Shown here: positions 1 to 5,667 of the stretch, one piece after another | Layout of the letters: every line of letters begins with the position of its first letter | Position numbering within the stretch: the stretch's first letter is position 1 | Source of the DNA: Anaerolineales bacterium UBA2232 | GTDB lineage: Bacteria; Chloroflexota; Anaerolineae; UBA2200 | Assembly (NCBI GenBank): GCA_002348045.1 | Contig: DDYO01000205.1 | Location: forward strand, 818 to 10,257 | Length of the DNA stretch: 9,440 nt | Direction: 5' to 3' | Notes under the pieces: generated by a model | What the model saw: only the letters and a program-made list of their open reading frames with translations | Told to the model about the DNA's origin: nothing | Database searches by the model: none | Made by a program: the position numbers and the translations under genes

Positions 1-69
1 CGTACTGCTGCCGAGCACATCGTTCAGATTCGACGTGATCTGGGGCTGGAGGAACTTGGTGGAAGCTGA
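1..69 (+). CDS. 3' end of an unidentified upstream gene (partial)
   Basis: Reading frame 1 is open from the first base and stops at TGA 67-69, giving a short tail that ends in HIVQIRRDLGLEELGGS. This looks like a normal amphipathic C-terminal helix. The stop lies 11 bases into the next gene if that gene starts at GTG 59, an overlap typical of co-transcribed, translationally coupled genes. Twenty-two codons are too few to assign a family. The competing frame 2 is also open here, so the call rests on the overlap geometry and the plausible helix, not on homology. Confidence 0.45.
   Translation, partial: RTAAEHIVQIRRDLGLEELGGS
48..54 (+). promoter_or_regulatory. Shine-Dalgarno that sets the amidohydrolase start
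   Basis: GGAGGAA at 48-54 puts its GGAGG core six bases before GTG 59-61. The upstream in-frame GTG at 35-37 has no purine-rich site in front of it. TTG 56-58 is too close to the site. GTG 59 is therefore the preferred start. Confidence 0.65.
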
Positions 70-1651
70 TCTGGTCTTGACGAACGCAAAGATCAGAACC
101 ATGGACCGCCAAAGCCCAATCGCTGAGGCAGTCGCGGTCCGGTGTGGCAGGATTGTGGCCGTTGGTGACAAAGCAGCTGTAGGTGAGTGGATCACGAAGG
201 CGACGAAAGTGTGGGATGCGCAGGGTGGATGCGTTCTGCCAGGGTTCTGTGATTCCCACATACACCTGGTGGAGTATGGACTTGGTCTAGAGAGAGTCAG
301 GCTTGACGGGCTGCCCTCACTTGGACAGGCCGTTGAACGCATCAACGTTCGCGCGAGCCAGGTACAGCCCGGAGAATGGGTTCTGGGCCGGGGCTGGAAT
401 CACAATCTTTGGCCCGGAAGCCGTTTTCCCAGTCGGCATGACCTGGATCCGGTGACTCCGAGGAATCCGGTGTACTTGCCTGGCAAGGACGGCCACTCCG
501 CTTGGGTCAACTCCCTTGCGCTGACCCTCGCCGGCCTGGACTCCCACACGGTAGATCCGCCCGGCGGTGCTCTGGACAGGGACCCACGGAGCGGCGATCT
601 GACTGGCATTCTCAAAGAAGGACCGGCGATGGAGTGGGTGGAGCGTGTGATTGGCCGGCCCAGCCTTGAGACCCGATCCCGAGGTGTGCGGCTGGCTGTC
701 AGTGCTCTTCACCAACATGGCATTGCCAGTGTCCACTCGGCGGAAGATGAGGAGGGTCTGGAGACGTTGCAGGTGGTGGAGGCAAGCGGACACCTCACGC
801 TCAGGGTGAATGTAATGATACCCGACGGTTGCGTGGATGCGCTGAGACGCATCAGGCTGCACAGCGGTTTTGGGGGAGAGTTTCTGCGGTTGGGGCCCGT
901 CAAGATCTTTGCCGATGGAGCCCTGGGTTCGAGGACGGCCGATATGTTCGAGTCGTATTGCCTGGAGCCGGGCAATCGGGGTATTGAGGTTACCACTAGC
1001 CTGCGCCTTGAGGAGCTGATCGAGGGCAGCCTGGCGGGTGGCCTGAGCGTAGCAGTGCATGCAATCGGCGACCGTGCGAACTCGCGGGTGTTGGATGTCC
1101 TAGAGAAGCACCAGGATCTCTGGCGGAAGCGGGGGCTGAGACCTCGGATTGAGCACGTGCAGCTGCTGGCTCCTGGTGATGCGCAACGCCTCGGGAGTCT
1201 CGGAATAGTGGCATCCATGCAACCCATTCACTGTACATCGGACATGTTGATGGCCGACCGCTTCTGGGGTGAGAGAAGCCGCAACGCATACGCCTGGCGT
1301 TCGCTTAAGCAGGCGGGTGCTGTCCTGGCATTTGGCTCGGACGCCCCGGTGGAAGTGCCTAACATAATACATGGACTGCATGCAGCAGTAACTCGCCAGC
1401 GGGCTGATGGAACTCCGACGGAGGGCTGGTACCCTGAGGAGAGGCTAACGGCGGAAGAGGCAGTGGAGGCTTACACCCTGGGTGGCGCGTACGCTGCTGG
1501 CGAAGAGTCCTCCAGAGGCTCCATCACGGTGGGGAAGGTCGCCGACATGACGGTTCTGTCCCAGGATCCCATCACGGTGTCGCCCGACGAGCTGTTGAGC
1601 ACTCAAGTGATGGGGACGGTCGTCGATGGAGAGGTGGTATTCCGGCGATAG
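59..1651 (+). CDS. YtcJ-like metal-dependent amidohydrolase (amidohydrolase_3 family)
   Basis: This is a predicted cytoplasmic hydrolase of the amidohydrolase superfamily, PF07969/YtcJ branch, which acts on C-N or C-O bonds of a small substrate not identifiable here. From GTG 59 it encodes 530 aa, the usual length for the group. Residue numbers below use this start. An N-terminal beta-sandwich strand (EADLVLTNAKIRTMD) precedes the TIM barrel. Metal-ligand and family motifs appear in order: GFCDSHIHL (about 63-71, the HxH pair), DGALGSRTAD (about 286-295), HAIGDRA (about 334-340), RIEHVQLL (about 363-370) and FGSDAPVE (about 425-432, the late catalytic Asp). A C-terminal return to the sandwich (GKVADMTVLSQDP) completes the fold. 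All expected motifs are present and the frame is unbroken. An in-frame GTG at 35 would add eight residues but lacks a ribosome site. It probably belongs to an operon with the gene upstream. Relatives are annotated as exoenzyme-regulatory AepA-like proteins or N-substituted formamide deformylases, but specificity cannot be read from sequence. Confidence 0.93.
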   Translation: MEADLVLTNAKIRTMDRQSPIAEAVAVRCGRIVAVGDKAAVGEWITKATKVWDAQGGCVLPGFCDSHIHLVEYGLGLERVRLDGLPSLGQAVERINVRASQVQPGEWVLGRGWNHNLWPGSRFPSRHDLDPVTPRNPVYLPGKDGHSAWVNSLALTLAGLDSHTVDPPGGALDRDPRSGDLTGILKEGPAMEWVERVIGRPSLETRSRGVRLAVSALHQHGIASVHSAEDEEGLETLQVVEASGHLTLRVNVMIPDGCVDALRRIRLHSGFGGEFLRLGPVKIFADGALGSRTADMFESYCLEPGNRGIEVTTSLRLEELIEGSLAGGLSVAVHAIGDRANSRVLDVLEKHQDLWRKRGLRPRIEHVQLLAPGDAQRLGSLGIVASMQPIHCTSDMLMADRFWGERSRNAYAWRSLKQAGAVLAFGSDAPVEVPNIIHGLHAAVTRQRADGTPTEGWYPEERLTAEEAVEAYTLGGAYAAGEESSRGSITVGKVADMTVLSQDPITVSPDELLSTQVMGTVVDGEVVFRR

Positions 1652-1802
1652 CCATTACATCGGAGATACCGATCGGATGTCCAGTGCTGCCACTGTGGGA
1701 CCCCTCGCCACTGCCGCAAGGAGGCGGCCAGTCCAGCAGCTGCCTGCTGTTCACGTTCCCGGGGCTGGGCGCCTACCTACCGGGAACTGATGCCGATTGG
1801 CT
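1652..1802. other. Convergent intergenic region with a run of small inverted repeats
   Basis: This gap separates two genes that read toward each other. Perfect inverted repeats lie side by side: 1659-1663/1669-1673 (ATCGG/CCGAT, loop 5), with possible outer pairing 1657-1661/1676-1680; 1682-1686/1691-1695 (CAGTG/CACTG, loop 4); 1713-1717/1724-1728 (GCCGC/GCGGC, loop 6); 1734-1739/1744-1749 (CAGCAG/CTGCTG, loop 4); and 1755-1762/1780-1787 (GTTCCCGG/CCGGGAAC, loop 17). None is followed by a T-run on either strand, so they are not standard intrinsic terminators. They could still stop or protect both transcripts. No gene was seen here. Confidence 0.5.
1755..1787. repeat. 8-bp perfect inverted repeat, possible bidirectional 3' end hairpin
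   Basis: GTTCCCGG at 1755-1762 is the exact reverse complement of CCGGGAAC at 1780-1787, with a 17-base GC-rich loop. It lies 15 bp beyond the stop of the kinase and about 100 bp beyond the stop of the amidohydrolase. A bidirectional transcription-end or mRNA-stabilising role fits the convergent layout, but no U-tract follows on either strand. Confidence 0.4.
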
Positions 1803-3356
1803 TCATTGCGACCAGGGGAGGGAGTTCCCTGCGGGCCGATTGAGACGCCAGTAGACTGGTTTGAGCCTGACGTAAACCTGTTTGAACTCCGCAAACAGCG
1901 AGGTGTATACCGGGAACAGCTCTTCCCTGGGTTCGTAGGTCTGGCCCAGTGGCACCACGTTCCTCAGCGATGCAAAGCTTGGGAACAGCCCCAAACCTAC
2001 CGCAGCGATACAGGCGGCGCCGATGGCACCGGCCTCTTGTGGCTGCGCCACGATTTCCATCCTCTTGCCTGTGACGTCAGCCAGAACCTGCATCCACGCG
2101 CTGCTCTGTGCTCCACCACCTACGACCCGCAGCGTGCTGAGGGGCATGCCGAACTTGTGCTCAACGGTCTCGATCACCCAACGAAGGTTGTAGGCTACGC
2201 CTTCGTACACGGCACGCATCACATGCCCGCGCCGGTGCTGTACCCCCAGGTTGATCAGGGATGATCTGACATAGACATCGGCTACCGGAGAACGTTCTCC
2301 GCACAGCCAAGGAGTAAAGATCAGACCGCACGAACCGGGAGGCACCTGCAACATCTCTTGTTCCAATACCGTGAGGTCTCGCGAGGCCTGCTCTGCGCTT
2401 GACGTGGGAAACAGGCAAGTTCCAAGCCAGTTTCGGCATGCGCCTGCCGTTTCCGATTCGGCTACCAGCAACAGAGCCTGCGGGTCCGCTGACTGGATGG
2501 CAGCGATGCCTGACTTGCCGATGGGAGCACGAGCCGTGGTGACGCCCAGCCATGACGACGTTCCAAGGGATATGTGGCCTTCGCCAAGCCGGACAGCGCC
2601 GGAGCCAACTGCGGCAGCGGGAACATCACCCGCGCCACTGATGACCGGGATGCCGGCGATCAGGCCCAGGTCCGAAGCCGCCGCCAGGGTCAGAGCACCT
2701 ACTTGCTCCTCGGGCCGAACCAGTGGGGGCACCTTATCCCGAGGCACGCCGAAGAGGCGGAACAGCAGGTCATCCCATCGCTTGTTCTTGAGGTCAAAGA
2801 GCCCAGTTGCTGACGCCGAGGTCCAGTCAGTGACCATTCGCCCGGTGCACTGGTGAACGAGATAACCTCCAACGTCGAGAAAGTACAGCGTCTTGCTGAA
2901 GAGTTCGGCCTCATGGTCAGCCAGCCACAGCCACTTGGGGACGACGTCCTTGCCGGTTGCAGCGCACCCTGCCAGGAGGGCGAAAACCCGGGGGCCGAAC
3001 AGCCTGCGCATCAGCCTTTGCGCCTGTACCTCCCCTCTTGAGTCCAGCCAGATGATGGCAGGTTGCAGAACCGTTCCCCTGCGGTCAACGGGTACCACGC
3101 CGAGCATCTGCGTGCAGAAGGTAAGGCCGTCAATGCGAGATGGAGCGAACCCTGTCGCGTCGATTAGCTGATGAGTGCTCAGGCAGATGGCCTTCCACCA
3201 GTCAGCGGGGTCCTGTTCAGCCTGACCAGATTTGGGATAGTGCACGTCGTAGGGCGCAAATGCTTTGCCAACGATGCGGACCTGGGAGTCGACGAACTCG
3301 GTGAGGACTGCCTTCACGCCTCCCGTACCCACGTCATAGGCTATGATGTGAGCCAT
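1803..3356 (-). CDS. FGGY-family carbohydrate kinase, xylulokinase-like
   Basis: The product is a cytoplasmic ATP-dependent sugar kinase, most like xylulokinases, which phosphorylate D-xylulose for the pentose phosphate pathway. The exact sugar is unproven. The protein has 517 aa, normal for FGGY kinases, with two actin-like domains. Visible landmarks are AYDVGTGGVK (6-15, phosphate loop with D8 and K15), PKWLWLADHE (140-149), SGAGDVPAAAVG (240-251, D244 in the catalytic-base position), HISLGTSSW (261-269, second phosphate loop), the second FGGY signature ending HVMRAVYEG (378-386) and VVGGGAQS (411-418, adenosine site). At the usual Gly of that second signature there is Asn (N369). The start is ATG 3356-3354 because GGAGG (3365-3361) lies four bases upstream and the first kinase strand begins immediately. 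A longer frame from GTG 3422, overlapping the preceding stop as GTGA, would add 22 residues with no kinase character. It follows the glycosyltransferase gene after 62 bp on the same strand, so co-transcription is likely. Confidence 0.9.
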   Translation of the reverse strand: MAHIIAYDVGTGGVKAVLTEFVDSQVRIVGKAFAPYDVHYPKSGQAEQDPADWWKAICLSTHQLIDATGFAPSRIDGLTFCTQMLGVVPVDRRGTVLQPAIIWLDSRGEVQAQRLMRRLFGPRVFALLAGCAATGKDVVPKWLWLADHEAELFSKTLYFLDVGGYLVHQCTGRMVTDWTSASATGLFDLKNKRWDDLLFRLFGVPRDKVPPLVRPEEQVGALTLAAASDLGLIAGIPVISGAGDVPAAAVGSGAVRLGEGHISLGTSSWLGVTTARAPIGKSGIAAIQSADPQALLLVAESETAGACRNWLGTCLFPTSSAEQASRDLTVLEQEMLQVPPGSCGLIFTPWLCGERSPVADVYVRSSLINLGVQHRRGHVMRAVYEGVAYNLRWVIETVEHKFGMPLSTLRVVGGGAQSSAWMQVLADVTGKRMEIVAQPQEAGAIGAACIAAVGLGLFPSFASLRNVVPLGQTYEPREELFPVYTSLFAEFKQVYVRLKPVYWRLNRPAGNSLPWSQ

Positions 3357-3360
3357 AGGA

Positions 3361-3365
3361 CCTCC
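3361..3365 (-). promoter_or_regulatory. Shine-Dalgarno that decides the kinase start
   Basis: Read on the minus strand, GGAGG is followed by TCCT and then ATG 3356-3354. This strong site favours the short form of the kinase over the GTG at 3422-3420 that overlaps the glycosyltransferase stop. Confidence 0.65.
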
Positions 3366-3418
3366 AGTTGAGGGATGGTGACGATGAGAGGCAGCAGTTA
3401 CAGCAGGCCCTGAGAGGC

Positions 3419-4579
3419 TCACACCGACGTGTGAGAAGACTCGTTCTCGTGGCGAGCCAGTACCTGCCTGTAAACCGCCAAGGTCTCGTCAGCGGTACGC
3501 TCCCATGAGAATCGGGCCGCCTGGGCGAGGCCCTTTTTCCGCATGTCATCGGCGAGCTCATTCTCGCTCAGCACCCGGCCTATCTGGTGGGCCATTTCAG
3601 CCGTGTCGGTTGGGTCAAAGTACAGGACGGCGTCGCCGCCCAATTCCGGCATGCTTGACGTCCGGCTGGACACGACGGGAGTGCCGCAGGCCATGGCCTC
3701 CAGGATGGGCAGGCCAAAGCCCTCATACAGTGAGGCAAGCACGTAAGCCTGCGCTCCGCAGATGACAGCGGGCAGATCATTATCGGGCACAAAGCCCGAG
3801 AGAAGAACGGCATTGGGGTCAGGAAGCTTCTCCAGGTGCTGAAAGAACTCCTGATACATCCAACCAGGTCGCCCTACGATGACGAGGCGGAGGTTGGGGT
3901 GTTGCCGGCGCAGCGAGTGCAGCGCTTGCACAAGCCGAATGAGGTTCTTACGTGGCTCAATGGTGCCCAAGGCTAGGAGATACTGGTCCGGGAGGGAATA
4001 GCGGGCCTTGACCTGGGCTACATGGGCGGGGCTACAAGGCGAAAAGTGTTTGGAGGCTGCCTCGTAGATGACGCTGATCTTGTCCTCGTCCACCCCATAG
4101 ACCCGCATCAGGTCGCGTTTGCTGGATTGGGAGATGGTAATCAGGGCATCGGCCCGCCGCACGAAGACCGGCATCGCGGCCTTGAGGTACCAGTAGTTAA
4201 GGCGACGGTGGTAGGCTGGGAACAAATGGTAGATGAGATCGTGCACAGTGAGCACGGTGGGGAAGGTTGTGAACCTGGGAAGAAGGTGTTCCGTGGCGTG
4301 GAAGAGCTGGGCGTCCGGCATCAACCGATCAAAGCTGAGCCCAGCCAACTGACCCAGCAAGACGGCCAGGCGCCATGGTTTGTAGCCGGCCCGCACAGTG
4401 CGTGTCGGAACGTCCGCAAGGCCCAGGGGCGAAACAACGGGCGACGCCGAGTTATAAAACAGGCCCCACGACTGCTTATTTCCATGTCCGGCGATCAACG
4501 TTCGCGCCAGGCTTGCCGAGTACCGGGCCATACCTGCTCGCTGATGGACTGCCGACGACACATCGATGTAAATGGTCAT
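3419..4579 (-). CDS. GT4-type family glycosyltransferase (GT-B fold)
   Basis: This is a predicted retaining glycosyltransferase that moves a sugar from a nucleotide-sugar donor to an acceptor, probably a cell-surface glycan or lipid-linked sugar. It has 386 aa, typical of the family. The N-terminal Rossmann domain begins at once (MTIYIDVSSAVHQRAGMARY, 1-20, with the glycine-containing acceptor loop) and carries the family's HDL motif (113-115). The C-terminal donor domain begins around LGTIEPRKN (204-212), continues through LVIVGRPGW (232-240) and SGFVPDNDLP (261-270), and holds the E-x7-E donor motif in YEGFGLPILEAM (E286 and E294), followed by GTPVVSS (299-305) and MPELGGDA (310-317). There are no membrane segments or signal peptide, so it is cytosolic or peripheral. 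The start codon is fixed by the first beta strand. No Shine-Dalgarno precedes it, and a promoter sits directly upstream, so the mRNA may be leaderless. Donor and acceptor cannot be inferred. It probably heads an operon with the FGGY kinase. Confidence 0.93.
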   Translation of the reverse strand: MTIYIDVSSAVHQRAGMARYSASLARTLIAGHGNKQSWGLFYNSASPVVSPLGLADVPTRTVRAGYKPWRLAVLLGQLAGLSFDRLMPDAQLFHATEHLLPRFTTFPTVLTVHDLIYHLFPAYHRRLNYWYLKAAMPVFVRRADALITISQSSKRDLMRVYGVDEDKISVIYEAASKHFSPCSPAHVAQVKARYSLPDQYLLALGTIEPRKNLIRLVQALHSLRRQHPNLRLVIVGRPGWMYQEFFQHLEKLPDPNAVLLSGFVPDNDLPAVICGAQAYVLASLYEGFGLPILEAMACGTPVVSSRTSSMPELGGDAVLYFDPTDTAEMAHQIGRVLSENELADDMRKKGLAQAARFSWERTADETLAVYRQVLARHENESSHTSV

Positions 4580-4585
4580 GCCGCT

Positions 4586-4613
4586 ATAGTATGGTTCCCA
4601 GCAGCTTTGTCAA
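4586..4613 (-). promoter_or_regulatory. Sigma-70-type promoter for the glycosyltransferase, candidate leaderless start
   Basis: On the minus strand, a consensus -35 TTGACA (4613-4608) is followed after 16 bases by TACTAT (4591-4586), four of six matches to the -10 consensus. Seven bases beyond the -10 is the A of the glycosyltransferase ATG (4579). TATAGC (4588-4583, spacing 19) is an alternative -10. No ribosome site lies between this element and the ATG. The promoter is predicted by eye only. Confidence 0.5.
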
Positions 4614-4672
4614 ATGAGAGCTGGACAACGCTGCGGCACAGCTCTCGCACCACGGACGAATCGTCGGCTTGT

Positions 4673-4701
4673 TTGCAGCGCAGGTCTTCCCGCGCTACAA
4701 T
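4673..4701 (+). promoter_or_regulatory. Sigma-70-type promoter for the zinc-finger/lspA/MFS unit
   Basis: TTGCAG (4673-4678) and TACAAT (4696-4701, five of six consensus bases) are separated by an ideal 17 bases. Transcription would begin near 4708, leaving a leader of about 34 nt before ATG 4742. The -35 is weak at its last three positions. It faces away from the glycosyltransferase promoter, with 59 bp between the two -35 boxes. Confidence 0.45.
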
Positions 4702-4741
4702 GGGGCTCAAGCGGTATTGATGGTGGGAGGCAGGTCGTCAT

Positions 4742-5104
4742 ATGTTGGATGCAGGTCGGCTCGCCCGCAACCGGCAATGGCTTGAAAGTGAGCGGCAGCG
4801 TTTGCAGGACACACTGGCTAGCCTGGCGCCAGCGATGGATGCCAGCGAGCGACCGGGGTTGGGCTCGCACATGGCTGACAGCGCCACAGAAGTGTTTGAG
4901 CAGGCCAAGGATCTGGCCATGGCGCAGAGTCTGCGCCGTACGCTGTACTTGGTGGAGCAGGCGCTCATCCGTATGGAGCGAGGCGCGTATGGTGTCTGCA
5001 CAAGCTGTGGCCAAATGATTGACCCGGCCAGGCTTAAGGCATCGCCCCACGCTGATCTGTGCATGGCTTGTCAAACTCGTCTTGAACAGGCTAGATTGCG
5101 TTGA
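4742..5104 (+). CDS. DksA/TraR-family zinc-finger protein, YteA/YlyA-like
   Basis: This small predicted cytoplasmic regulator has 120 aa and the two-part DksA/TraR design. The first part is a charged helical hairpin (about 5-80). The second is a four-cysteine zinc finger, CTSCG...LCMAC, with C86, C89, C107 and C110 (C-x2-C-x17-C-x2-C). DksA-type proteins insert the coiled coil into the RNA polymerase secondary channel. Here the coil-tip segment reads SHMADSATEVFEQAKDLA (42-59). It keeps one of the two acidic tip residues of E. coli DksA (D46) and has His at the other, which is the YteA-like pattern rather than true DksA. The start is ATG 4742, preceded by a purine-rich GGGAGGCAGG (4725-4734), slightly far from the start codon. 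It lies 31 bp before lspA on the same strand, the same order as Bacillus ylyA-lspA. A role in tuning transcription of envelope or stress genes is inference. Confidence 0.88.
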   Translation: MLDAGRLARNRQWLESERQRLQDTLASLAPAMDASERPGLGSHMADSATEVFEQAKDLAMAQSLRRTLYLVEQALIRMERGAYGVCTSCGQMIDPARLKASPHADLCMACQTRLEQARLR

Positions 5105-5119
5105 AGTCATACCCTCATC

Positions 5120-5124
5120 GGAGG
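5120..5124 (+). promoter_or_regulatory. Shine-Dalgarno before lspA
   Basis: GGAGG lies 8 bases before TTG 5133 and 11 bases before the adjacent in-frame ATG 5136. Spacing favours TTG slightly and codon preference favours ATG. The two choices differ by one residue. Confidence 0.55.
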
Positions 5125-5135
5125 CCACGATCTTG

Positions 5136-5654
5136 ATGGCGCGATTCCAGCGCGACTGGTTCGTCCCGTTTGTTGCAGTGGTCGTGATTGTCGCAGATCA
5201 ATGGAGCAAGGCGTTTGTTCGGTCTCACCTGCCCCTGGGAGTTCCCTGGGATCCGGTGCCCGCCCTTCGGCCGATCCTGAGCTTCACCCACGTTCAGAAC
5301 CTGGGCGCTGTTTTTGGGCTTTTTCCACAGCTCCACTGGTTCTACCCCATCCCGTCAGTCATCGTGACCTGTTTGCTCCTGGTCCTCTACCGTCGCTTTG
5401 CATCGTATGGACCCATTGTCCTCCTTGCGTTTGGTCTGCAGTTGGGAGGAACGGTGGGAAATCTCATCGACCGGCTGCGACAGGGCTATGTAACGGACTT
5501 TATTGACCTCAATTTCTGGCCCCTTCAAGAATGGGCTGTGTTCAACATCGCTGATAGCGCTGTGGTGGTTGGGGTGGTCATCCTGGCAGCCTATATGCTT
5601 CTCGCGGGTGAGCTGGATCCTGATCGCGATCACTTGGACGTACTGCCTGGCTAA
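5136..5654 (+). CDS. lspA: Lipoprotein signal peptidase (signal peptidase II)
   Basis: LspA is the inner-membrane aspartyl protease that cleaves the signal peptide from prolipoproteins after Lgt has diacylated the lipobox cysteine. The protein has 172 aa, the usual size, with about four membrane segments (roughly 8-22, 72-85, 91-106 and 140-157). Family motifs are all present: DQWSK (21-25), NLGAVFG (55-61), GNLIDRLRQGYVTDFID (108-124) and FNIADS (136-141). The two catalytic aspartates are D121 and D140, the same 19-residue spacing as D124 and D143 of E. coli LspA. A longer frame from 5019 would overlap the zinc-finger gene by 86 bases and lacks family similarity, so the start is placed at ATG 5136, with TTG 5133 possible. 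It is the middle gene of a three-gene unit, 31 bp after the zinc-finger gene and 13 bp before the transporter. It appears fully functional. Confidence 0.96.
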   Translation: MARFQRDWFVPFVAVVVIVADQWSKAFVRSHLPLGVPWDPVPALRPILSFTHVQNLGAVFGLFPQLHWFYPIPSVIVTCLLLVLYRRFASYGPIVLLAFGLQLGGTVGNLIDRLRQGYVTDFIDLNFWPLQEWAVFNIADSAVVVGVVILAAYMLLAGELDPDRDHLDVLPG

Positions 5655-5667
5655 GGGGTGTACAACC

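Noticed and set aside
317..1060. 247-codon minus-strand open frame
   Set aside because: It lies entirely opposite the amidohydrolase, whose motifs are intact. The translation shows no recognisable domain, as expected of an antisense shadow in GC-rich DNA.
1797..2264. 155-codon plus-strand open frame
   Set aside because: It is opposite the conserved C-terminal half of the FGGY kinase and shows no domain character. No ribosome site was seen at its start.
2371..2856. 161-codon plus-strand open frame
   Set aside because: Antisense to the kinase. Low-complexity Ala/Pro/Arg/Ser composition typical of a shadow frame.
4022..4720. 232-codon plus-strand open frame running through the divergent promoter region
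   Set aside because: It is antisense to most of the glycosyltransferase and runs through both promoter candidates without family motifs.
4610..5128. 172-codon minus-strand open frame
   Set aside because: Antisense to the zinc-finger gene, whose four-cysteine finger and coiled coil are clear.
5019..5135. N-terminal extension of lspA
   Set aside because: It would overlap the zinc-finger gene in another frame and has no LspA-like content. The Shine-Dalgarno points to 5133/5136.
5503..5667. N-terminal extension of the MFS transporter
   Set aside because: The added residues are an out-of-frame reading of lspA. The UMF1 N-terminus begins at ATG 5668 with its own ribosome site.
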